A stretch of DNA of 30,340 nucleotides from Lachnospiraceae bacterium (GTDB lineage Bacteria; Bacillota_A; Clostridia; Lachnospirales; Lachnospiraceae), in NCBI GenBank assembly GCA_024699595.1, contig JAILPG010000274.1, positions 1-30,340 on the forward strand, given 5' to 3'. The position numbers and the translations under genes were made by a program. Positions 23,566 through 29,563 of this stretch are shown here, piece by piece. The notes below the pieces were generated by a model, which did not search any database, was not told the DNA's origin, and was given only the letters and a program-made list of their open reading frames with translations. Each line of letters begins with the position of its first letter. Position 1 is the first letter of the stretch.

Positions 23566-24237
23566 ATGACTTTTAACGACATTTTTAAATCAAGTTTTCT
23601 GGAAAACGTGACCAGCGTGAGCATTTTAGATATGGTGATCGCCATGGTGCTTGCGTTTGCACTCGGTCTGTTCATCTTTCTTGTGTACAAGAAAACCTAT
23701 CAGGGGATCATGTACTCAACAAGCTTCGGAGTCACCCTCGTAGCCCTCACGATGATCACAACGCTTGTCATCCTTGCAGTTACCAGCAACGTAGTGCTCT
23801 CCCTTGGTATGGTCGGTGCCCTTTCGATCGTCCGTTTCAGAGCCGCGATCAAAGAGCCTCTGGATATAGCTTTTCTGTTCTGGTCCATAGCAGTCGGGAT
23901 CGTGCTTGCAGCGGGACTTATACCCCTTGCGGTATTCGGCAGTGTGATCATCGGCGTGATACTGTTAGTCTTTGTGAATAAAAAATCCCATCTGATGCCC
24001 TACATCATCGTATTAAGCTGTACAGGGCATGATGCCGAGGAAAAAGCATCCTCGTATATAAAGTCCAAAGTGAACAGATTTTCCGTAAAGAGCAAGAGTG
24101 CACAGAAAGGGAATCTGGAACTTAATATAGAAGTAAGGCTTAAGGATGACAATACGGATTTTGTGAACGAACTGGCCGATATCGACGGCGTTAACAGTGC
24201 CGTGCTCGTAAGCTACAACGGAGAATACATGGGGTAA
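23566..24237 (+). CDS. DUF4956 membrane protein
   Basis: Membrane protein of 223 residues. Three to four hydrophobic helices lie in residues 18-140 with the family signature SLGMVGALSIVRFRAAIKEP and then LDIAFLFWSIAVGI. The C-terminal part (about 145-223) is a soluble domain with an alpha/beta pattern (ELNIEVRLKDDNTDFVNELADI) that resembles small ligand-binding or ferredoxin-like folds. The family's function is not established. Its constant position between VTC and CotH genes suggests it helps move or anchor a product of the VTC enzyme at the membrane (inference). AGGAGG 8 nt upstream of the ATG. Confidence 0.92.
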   Translation: MTFNDIFKSSFLENVTSVSILDMVIAMVLAFALGLFIFLVYKKTYQGIMYSTSFGVTLVALTMITTLVILAVTSNVVLSLGMVGALSIVRFRAAIKEPLDIAFLFWSIAVGIVLAAGLIPLAVFGSVIIGVILLVFVNKKSHLMPYIIVLSCTGHDAEEKASSYIKSKVNRFSVKSKSAQKGNLELNIEVRLKDDNTDFVNELADIDGVNSAVLVSYNGEYMG

Positions 24238-24241
24238 GACT

Positions 24242-26122
24242 ATGATAGCAGATAAGAACATAGAGCGTATCTGCGTGATCATAACAGTGATCGCGCTGCT
24301 CATCACCGTATTGTTCATGAACGGCGAGGCGTTTGGCATGACGGTGGATGATTCCGTAACACCGGATTATGTGGATACACTGTTTGATGACAGCTATGTG
24401 CACACTATAGATATCACGATCGATGACTGGGATGCTTTTCTTGAAAAAGCGACCTCAGAGGAATATGTGAATGCGGATGTGACCATAGACGGCGAGACTG
24501 TCCGTAATGTCGGCATCCGCGGAAAGGGCAACACATCCTTAAGCACCGTTGCCCAGCTTGACAGTGACAGGTATTCATTTAAGATCGAATTCGACTGCTA
24601 CGAAGCTTCAGGCAATTATAAGGGACTGGACAAGCTGTGTCTCAACAATCTGATCCAGGACTATACCATGATGAAGGATTACCTCACCTACAAGCTGATG
24701 AATGAATTCGGCGCAGCCTCACCGCTTGCAAGCTATTGCTTTATCACCGTTAACGGCGAGGACTGGGGACTGTATCTTGCGGTTGAAGCCGTGGAAGATT
24801 CCTTCTTGCAGAGAAATTACGGAAAGACCTACGGCAATCTGTATAAGCCCGACAGCATGGACATGGGCGGAGGAAGAGGAAACGGCCGCGGATTTGACAT
24901 GCGTGATGTGGATTTCGATGAAATGGGCATAGAAAATCCGTTTGAGAACATGCCCGATATGGAGAACATGCCTGATATGAGCAATATGCCATCCCCTCCG
25001 GACGGTTTCGACGGAAGTTTTCCGACAGAAATGCCTGATACGAATGATCTCCAGGATATGACTTCTGAGGACTCAGACGCAAAAGATGCAGATACGCAGG
25101 AAATGTCCGAGGATTCAGACAGGAAGCGTCCCGGAGGATTCCCCGGCGGATCTGACGATTCCGGCAGTTTCCCGGGCGGTGGTGGCCCCGGTGGATTCCC
25201 CGGCGGCGGATTCCCTGGAATGGGCGGAAACGATGCAAAGCTTCAGTACATCGATGATGATACGGACAGCTACTCGACTATTTTTAACAGCGCAAAGACC
25301 AGTATCCAGACCTCCGACAAAAAGCGTCTGATCCATTCTCTCAAAGCGCTTTCAGAAGGAATTGAAAATGCTGACGGGGCATCCATAGAACAGGCTGTGA
25401 ATACAGATGAAGTCATGCGTTACATGGTCGTTCACAACTTTGTCGTAAACGGCGACAGCTACACGGGAAGCATGATCCATAATTATTATCTCTATGAGGA
25501 GGACGGACAGCTGTCGATGATCCCGTGGGATTACAACCTTGCTTTCGGGACCTTCCAGGCACAGGATGCCTCAGGGGCGGTCAACGATCCGATAGACACA
25601 CCCTTATCCGTTACGGAAGGAAGCTCTGACAGACCGATGTTTTCATGGATCACATCAACAGATGCCTATACGGAAACCTATCACGAATATTATCAGGAAT
25701 TCCTTGATATGTTCTATACAAGTGGCTATCTGACAGAGCTTATCGAGAACACCGCAGAGATGTTGCATGATTATGTTGAGAGGGATCCGACAAAGTTCTG
25801 CAGCACGGAGGAATATGAGACAGCCGTAGAGACAATGTTATCCTTTGTACAGCTAAGATGCGAAAGCATAGAAGGGCAGCTAAACGGCACCATTCCTTCT
25901 ACAGATTCAGGTCAGGAAGCGGATCCTGAAAGTCTCATAGATACCGGCTCCTTAACCCTTTCAGATATGGGTTCCATGGGAGGAGGCGCAGGCCCCGGTC
26001 CCGGTTCAAACGGGAATTCCGGCCCCGGTTCAAGGGGACGTTCCGGCCCCGGTTCAAGGGGACGTTCCGGCCCCGGCTCAAACGAAGACCGGCCGGATAT
26101 TTCAGAGGACAGCTCAGAGTAA
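24242..26122 (+). CDS. CotH-family secreted or membrane-anchored kinase-like protein
   Basis: Protein of 626 residues. One hydrophobic segment (about 10-28) exports or anchors it. CotH fold motifs: VRNVGIRGKGNTSL (the Gly-rich element, 88-100), DRYSFKIEFD (109-118), LCLNNLIQDYTMMKDYL, WGLYLAVEAVEDSFLQRNYG, GNLYKPD (199-204) and the metal-binding IPWDYNLAFG (about 426-435). CotH of Bacillus phosphorylates spore coat proteins outside the cell; many clostridial homologues are not tied to spores. The kinase region is split at about 206-330 by a low-complexity insert, first Asp/Met/Pro-rich, then Gly/Phe/Pro-rich. The C-terminus is a Gly-Pro-Ser-Arg tail built from a 24-bp tandem repeat. Starts 4 nt after the DUF4956 stop. 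Confidence 0.9.
   Translation: MIADKNIERICVIITVIALLITVLFMNGEAFGMTVDDSVTPDYVDTLFDDSYVHTIDITIDDWDAFLEKATSEEYVNADVTIDGETVRNVGIRGKGNTSLSTVAQLDSDRYSFKIEFDCYEASGNYKGLDKLCLNNLIQDYTMMKDYLTYKLMNEFGAASPLASYCFITVNGEDWGLYLAVEAVEDSFLQRNYGKTYGNLYKPDSMDMGGGRGNGRGFDMRDVDFDEMGIENPFENMPDMENMPDMSNMPSPPDGFDGSFPTEMPDTNDLQDMTSEDSDAKDADTQEMSEDSDRKRPGGFPGGSDDSGSFPGGGGPGGFPGGGFPGMGGNDAKLQYIDDDTDSYSTIFNSAKTSIQTSDKKRLIHSLKALSEGIENADGASIEQAVNTDEVMRYMVVHNFVVNGDSYTGSMIHNYYLYEEDGQLSMIPWDYNLAFGTFQAQDASGAVNDPIDTPLSVTEGSSDRPMFSWITSTDAYTETYHEYYQEFLDMFYTSGYLTELIENTAEMLHDYVERDPTKFCSTEEYETAVETMLSFVQLRCESIEGQLNGTIPSTDSGQEADPESLIDTGSLTLSDMGSMGGGAGPGPGSNGNSGPGSRGRSGPGSRGRSGPGSNEDRPDISEDSSE
25997..26092 (+). repeat. 24-bp tandem repeat in the 3' end of the CotH gene
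   Basis: Two identical 24-bp units (26021-26044 and 26045-26068), beginning GGCCCCGGTTCAAGGGGACG, are flanked by a degenerate copy before (25997-26020) and a partial copy after (from 26069). The unit is a multiple of three and encodes eight residues (GPGSRGRS), so copy number can change without a frameshift. Confidence 0.85.
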
Positions 26123-26145
26123 CGGATCTTACCTGTTCTGTCTAC

Positions 26146-26186
26146 ATATGGGGAAACGTTTTGATAAGCGTTTCCCCATATTTTTT
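26146..26186 (+). terminator. Terminator of the VTC-DUF4956-CotH operon
   Basis: Perfect 13-bp stem ATATGGGGAAACG (26146-26158) and CGTTTCCCCATAT (26169-26181), 10-nt loop, then five further T to 26186. Its T-run directly adjoins the -10 of the next promoter. Confidence 0.92.
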
Positions 26187-26194
26187 GCTATAAT
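26186..26194 (+). promoter_or_regulatory. Extended -10 promoter of the zinc-ribbon gene
   Basis: TGCTATAAT is a perfect extended -10 (TATAAT at 26189-26194). No good -35 is present; that position falls inside the terminator stem. Predicted start near 26201, leader of about 75 nt. Confidence 0.6.
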
Positions 26195-26239
26195 ATGATC
26201 GTGACGGAACGGTTTCGTTTACGGGGCGGTTTAATCCGT

Positions 26240-26256
26240 CTGTTATAAGATAACAG
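26240..26256 (+). promoter_or_regulatory. Short perfect dyad in the leader of the zinc-ribbon gene
   Basis: CTGTTAT, AAG, ATAACAG is a perfect 7-bp inverted repeat ending 5 nt before the GGAGGT ribosome binding site (26262-26267). It could be an operator or a small hairpin affecting translation; which one is not decidable by eye. Confidence 0.4.
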
Positions 26257-26275
26257 TTGTTGGAGGTAAAATGAT

Positions 26276-26902
26276 ATGGGATATAACATAACATTTAAGG
26301 AAGATATTTCTTACAGCGATCCGGAGTTTCATTCAATTTACGTTACGATAAGCGGGGAGTATGTTGTATCATCCGCAAGTGACAGCAATGAGCAGAGAGT
26401 TACGGATCTTGCAAAAATGGCGGTACAAAACGCCCTTTATAATGCGGTCGACTCGATACTGCCGGAGGGACTGTCATACAAAGATCTTCCTTCCAGATCA
26501 TCGGTCATGGAAGAAAACATACGAAAAAAACTTGAAGATGACGGTCTTATATGTGAAAGCGTAAGAGTCACAGAGATCGTGCCCTCCGAAAGATCGGCAG
26601 GTTACATTGAACAGATCTCAAAGTTAAAAGAAGCGGCGGCAATGTCTCCCGAAGAGCGGGCAAAGAAAGCCGAGGAAGCGCAGAAAGCCGCAATGGAAAC
26701 ATTGGCAAAGCTTTCTCCGGAGGAAAGAAAAAAAGTCGACGAAGAAGCAGCGAAGATGATGCAGGAATTTGAGGCAAAGCAAAAGGCAACCATGGAAAGC
26801 GTGCAGCAGATCCTTGCCGGTAGAAAGCCGAAATTCTGTCCAAACTGCGGCACTCCCGTCGAAGGCGCAAAGTTCTGTCCAAACTGCGGAAACAAGCTGT
26901 GA
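26276..26902 (+). CDS. SPFH-like fragment fused to a coiled coil and C-terminal zinc ribbon
   Basis: Protein of 208 residues. Residues 1-115 resemble the second half of an SPFH/band-7 domain (ALYNAVDSILPEGLSYKDLP, then a helix ending in a VTEIVPSERSAGYIEQI segment), without the first half or a membrane helix. Residues 118-178 are a charged Ala/Glu/Lys coiled coil with two similar segments (MSPEERAKKAEEAQKAAMET and LSPEERKKVDEEAAKMMQEF). The C-terminus is a zinc ribbon with CPNCG twice, spacing C-x2-C-x9-C-x2-C. Full-length clostridial SPFH proteins often end in such ribbons, so this may be a reduced relative. The start is supported by GGAGGT 8 nt upstream. Function unknown; the SPFH link is an inference. 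Confidence 0.78.
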   Translation: MGYNITFKEDISYSDPEFHSIYVTISGEYVVSSASDSNEQRVTDLAKMAVQNALYNAVDSILPEGLSYKDLPSRSSVMEENIRKKLEDDGLICESVRVTEIVPSERSAGYIEQISKLKEAAAMSPEERAKKAEEAQKAAMETLAKLSPEERKKVDEEAAKMMQEFEAKQKATMESVQQILAGRKPKFCPNCGTPVEGAKFCPNCGNKL

Positions 26903-26983
26903 CCCAAAAGGACCCAAAAGGGACGGTTCTTTTTGGCATGAATGACCCAAAAAGAACCGTCCCTTCCGGCACACTTCCGGCAC
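26902..26983. repeat. REP-like palindromic element with flanking short direct repeats
   Basis: A perfect 19-bp inverted repeat, AAGGGACGGTTCTTTTTGG (26918-26936) and its complement (26947-26965), with a 10-nt loop. On the left is a tandem GACCCAAAAG (26901-26910, 26911-26920); on the right CTTCCGGCAC occurs twice (26963-26983). The GGGACGGTTCT core is familiar from dispersed palindromes in many bacterial genomes (recalled, not searched). It fills the gap between two convergent genes and may also act as a two-way terminator. Confidence 0.75.
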
Positions 26984-26984
26984 A

Positions 26985-28004
26985 TCAGATTGATGATCTG
27001 AGTATGATCTCAAGCGGTAAGGAGATCTTTCTCGGAAGCATTAAGTATCCGTTCATCCTCTCCCTCAGGGCATCCACCGCTGTGATCCCCATTTCAGCCA
27101 TGGGAACATTTATCGTTGAAAGGGGAGGATTGGAAAACCGTGCCATCTCTATATTCGTAATACCCATAACGGCGATCTCTCCGGGGACACTTATGTTAAA
27201 ATCATACAGCGATCTCAGTACAGCCATGGCCATCAGGTCGCTTGATACCACAAGCGCTCTCGGAAGAGCTTTCTGTTTATACAGACGGCTGATCGCTTCG
27301 TGACATTCCTCTTCATTCCAGTGACAGTTTATACAGGTCTCTTTTCTGACCTTAAGTCCCCTTGCATTCATCTCGCTGTAGAATCCGCGAAAACGCCTGC
27401 TGTTCTCCAAAATATCACCCTGAGGTGATGCACCAAGGAATCCTATGTCCGTATATCCTTTGTCATATAGCGCGGATACGGCAAGCGAAGCTGCTTCGTA
27501 ATGATCATATATCACGTTGTCTATATCCCTGTGAGCGGTATCTATCCCTACGATAGCAGGGATCTTTCTTCTTATATAAGAATAGATGTCGGGACTTAAT
27601 GTATTCATCAGTATGATCCCGTCAAGATCCGGGAAAAAAGAATCCAAAGACCCGCACTCTTCTATCTCGTCGGATGTGACCACAAAGGGAACGGAGAGGT
27701 TATTCTTGGCCGCCTCATTCTCAACGGCGGATAAAAGATTGATATAATAGGGGTCGCTGTTTTTTTTGTCCGTGCTGATAACACATCCGATGTTTAAATG
27801 CGCCTCTTCACCGCTCTTATTGTTTTCTCTGGTCTTCTTTTTTATGTTTTTGGCAGGAGCCTTGTAGTTGAGTCTGGCTATCGCTTCCCAGACCCTTTCC
27901 TTTGTCTCCTCGGTCATACGGCCCTGCGTATCATGATTGATGACTCTGGAAACCGTTGCCGTCGATACACCTGCTGCCTGTGCCACTTCGCGTATATTGC
28001 TCAT
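26985..28004 (-). CDS. LacI/GalR-family transcriptional regulator
   Basis: Regulator of 339 residues. The N-terminal helix-turn-helix and hinge are clear: NIREVAQAAGVSTATVSRVI and the later RVWEAIARLNYKAP. After an unusually Lys/Asn-rich linker (about 52-70) comes a periplasmic-binding-like sugar domain: NIGCVISTDKK, DGIILMN, VDTAHRDIDNV-like core, DIGFLGASPQGD, ALVVSSDLMAMAVLRSL, and the closing ISVPGEIAVMGITNIEMARFSNPPLSTINVP typical of the GalR/EbgR type. The effector is probably a sugar or sugar derivative. It is transcribed away from the Gfo/Idh oxidoreductase gene and likely regulates that unit and itself. GAGAGG about 6 nt before the ATG. It has its own near-perfect promoter. Confidence 0.93.
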   Translation of the reverse strand: MSNIREVAQAAGVSTATVSRVINHDTQGRMTEETKERVWEAIARLNYKAPAKNIKKKTRENNKSGEEAHLNIGCVISTDKKNSDPYYINLLSAVENEAAKNNLSVPFVVTSDEIEECGSLDSFFPDLDGIILMNTLSPDIYSYIRRKIPAIVGIDTAHRDIDNVIYDHYEAASLAVSALYDKGYTDIGFLGASPQGDILENSRRFRGFYSEMNARGLKVRKETCINCHWNEEECHEAISRLYKQKALPRALVVSSDLMAMAVLRSLYDFNISVPGEIAVMGITNIEMARFSNPPLSTINVPMAEMGITAVDALRERMNGYLMLPRKISLPLEIILRSSI

Positions 28005-28107
28005 ATATACCTCTCTGAGATCTATAGCCGGTTAACAGAAATGTTTACCGTTGTTAACCAACTGACAGACCTTTGTTACCTTATTCAGATTTACCTTGTC
28101 GATTATG

Positions 28108-28136
28108 ATTATATGACACCCCGGGTATAAAGTCAA
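28108..28136 (-). promoter_or_regulatory. Near-perfect sigma-A promoter of the lacI-family gene
   Basis: On the minus strand: TTGACT (28136 to 28131), a 17-nt spacer and TATAAT (28113 to 28108). Predicted start near 28101, leader of about 97 nt containing five sense-oriented GGTAAC-type motifs. Confidence 0.8.
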
Positions 28137-28188
28137 TATCTGAAAATCCTTACATTTACGGTAAAAATCAAATTTTTAAATTTGGGGG

Positions 28189-28217
28189 TTTACATCAGGG
28201 TAACAAGAGGTTACAAT
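28189..28217 (+). promoter_or_regulatory. Sigma-A promoter of the oxidoreductase gene
   Basis: TTTACA (28189-28194), a 17-nt spacer and TACAAT (28212-28217). Predicted start near 28224, leader of about 90 nt. Two GGTAAC-type motifs lie in the spacer and -10, and four lie at or downstream of the start, so a bound regulator would block it. Confidence 0.65.
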
Positions 28218-28314
28218 ATGGTTAACACCAAGGTAACAAATTTGTGTCAAGGTAACCGGAGTAACGCAAAACCGGACAAGACTATAGCATATAAGACTAT
28301 ATGGAGACTGTAAT

Positions 28315-29559
28315 ATGAAGCTTGCACTGATAGGAGCAGGACAAAGAGGAAGAATATATGCCGATTACGCTTTTGAGCATGACCGCGCCGAGATCGCTTA
28401 TGTTGTAGAACCCGATGCCGGCAGGAAAGAAGCGGCTGCGCAGAAGTACGGGCTTACAAACGACAGGCTTTTTGATGATCCGGATGAGTTTTACGGATTT
28501 GGAAAGGTATGTGATGCAGTGATCATAGCCACCATGGACAGACAGCACTACGCACATGTGATCCCGGCACTTAAGCTTGGTTATGATGTGCTCCTTGAGA
28601 AGCCGATCTCTCCCGATCTTTCGGAGTGCCTTGAGATCCGGGACACAGCCATAAAGAATCACTGCAGGGTCATGGTCTGCCATGTTCTCAGATACACTCC
28701 GTTTTGGTCGGCCGTAAAGAATATTGTTGAGGGCGGTGAACTGGGCCGGATCATAGATATCCAGCACAATGAGAATATAGGAAATTTTCACATCGCCCAT
28801 TCATTTGTAAGAGGCAACTGGAGAAACAGCGACATGTCCAGCACTCTTATGATGCAGAAATCCTGTCATGACACGGATCTGCTTGCATGGCTGACCGGAA
28901 GCAGAGCCACATCTGTTTCTTCATTCGGCGATCTGAGCTACTTTACGGCAGAAAATGCACCAAAGAACAGTGCTGACAGATGCATCAACTGTACTGTAGC
29001 GGACTGCCGCTTTGACGCAAGAAAAGTTTATCTGCCTATAGCCGGACAGTGGCCCGCTACGGTATTGTCTGTGGATCAGTCCAAAGAAAGCCTAAAGAAA
29101 GCGATCGCAGAAGGCGGTTATGGCAGATGCGTATATAAGTGTGACAATAATGTATGTGACCATCAGGTCACCATATTCGAATTCGAAAACGGAGTCCATG
29201 CAACCTTTAACTTAAGCGGATTCACAAACAGGATGTGCAGAACATTCAAGATCATGTGTGAGGACGGAGAGATCCGCGGAGACGATGATCTTAACGAGAT
29301 AGAGATCATAAGGTTTTCATCAAACTGGAAGTCCGAACCGGAAATAAGAAAGATAATACCGGAAGTTAGGGAAGGCTTCCATGGCGGCGGAGATAACGGA
29401 CTGATCGCCGATTTCCTGAATATGATAAACGGAAATGATTCAGAGAATCTGTCCGCCATAGACAGATCCATCGAGGGGCATGTGATGGCCATAGGCGCCG
29501 ACAGATCCAGGCTTGAACACAGAACAGTCGACCTTGCAGAGCTTCGCGGCGACAGGTGA
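28315..29559 (+). CDS. Gfo/Idh/MocA-family NAD(P)-dependent oxidoreductase with Cys clusters
   Basis: Oxidoreductase of 414 residues. N-terminal Rossmann fold with GAGQRG (residues 7-12), the strand IIATMDRQHYAHVIPAL and the catalytic Lys in LLEKPIS. The C-terminal Gfo/Idh domain includes LMMQKSCHDTDLLAWL with the conserved Asp and His region. Family members oxidise or reduce sugars, inositols and related polyols; the substrate is unknown. Unusual for the core family are two Cys groups, CINCTVADC (about 223-231) and CVYKCDNNVCDHQ (about 264-276), which may bind a metal. GGAGA 7 nt upstream supports the start. The next gene begins 5 nt after the stop. Likely controlled by the divergent LacI-type regulator. 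Confidence 0.9.
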   Translation: MKLALIGAGQRGRIYADYAFEHDRAEIAYVVEPDAGRKEAAAQKYGLTNDRLFDDPDEFYGFGKVCDAVIIATMDRQHYAHVIPALKLGYDVLLEKPISPDLSECLEIRDTAIKNHCRVMVCHVLRYTPFWSAVKNIVEGGELGRIIDIQHNENIGNFHIAHSFVRGNWRNSDMSSTLMMQKSCHDTDLLAWLTGSRATSVSSFGDLSYFTAENAPKNSADRCINCTVADCRFDARKVYLPIAGQWPATVLSVDQSKESLKKAIAEGGYGRCVYKCDNNVCDHQVTIFEFENGVHATFNLSGFTNRMCRTFKIMCEDGEIRGDDDLNEIEIIRFSSNWKSEPEIRKIIPEVREGFHGGGDNGLIADFLNMINGNDSENLSAIDRSIEGHVMAIGADRSRLEHRTVDLAELRGDR

Positions 29560-29563
29560 ATCA

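Larger units (their letters stand above)
28030..28265. promoter_or_regulatory. Array of GGTAAC/GGTTAAC motifs in the divergent lacI-oxidoreductase region
   Basis: The 310-nt gap 28005-28314 holds two promoters and about twelve related motifs. Sense to lacI (minus strand): AAGGTAAA (28097-28090), AAGGTAACAA (28082-28073), GGTTAACA (28059-28052), CGGTAAAC (28050-28043), GTTAACC (28036-28030). Sense to the oxidoreductase gene: GGTTTAC (28187-28193), GGGTAACAA (28198-28206), GGTTAC (28209-28214), GGTTAAC (28220-28226), AAGGTAACAA (28230-28239), AAGGTAACC (28249-28257), AGTAAC (28260-28265). A TTTACGGTAAA palindrome lies at 28155-28165. GGTTAACA (28030-28037) and TGTTAACC (28052-28059) form a perfect 8-bp inverted repeat. 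Most likely binding sites of the adjacent LacI protein or another regulator; RNA-level action is possible. Confidence 0.6.

Noticed and set aside
24242..26122. CotH gene taken as evidence of spore-coat function.
   Set aside because: No other spore genes are nearby, and CotH-fold proteins linked to VTC and DUF4956 are widespread outside spore loci, so the name is kept only as a family label.
26899..27303. Plus-strand frame of 134 codons through the palindrome and the end of the lacI-family gene.
   Set aside because: Encodes the palindrome arms and then the antisense of a conserved regulator; no ribosome binding site.
28199..28265. Repeated GGTAAC units considered as a small CRISPR-like array.
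   Set aside because: Units are 6-9 bp with irregular 3-13 bp spacing, far below CRISPR repeat and spacer lengths, and no cas genes are present.
28005..28314. Riboswitch or T-box in the long leaders between lacI and the oxidoreductase gene.
   Set aside because: No T-box sequence, no conserved riboswitch core and no terminator or antiterminator pair was visible; the repeats look like protein-binding sites.
28297..28800. Minus-strand frame of 167 codons opposite the oxidoreductase N-terminus.
   Set aside because: Shadow of the Rossmann domain coding sequence; no ribosome binding site or known motif.
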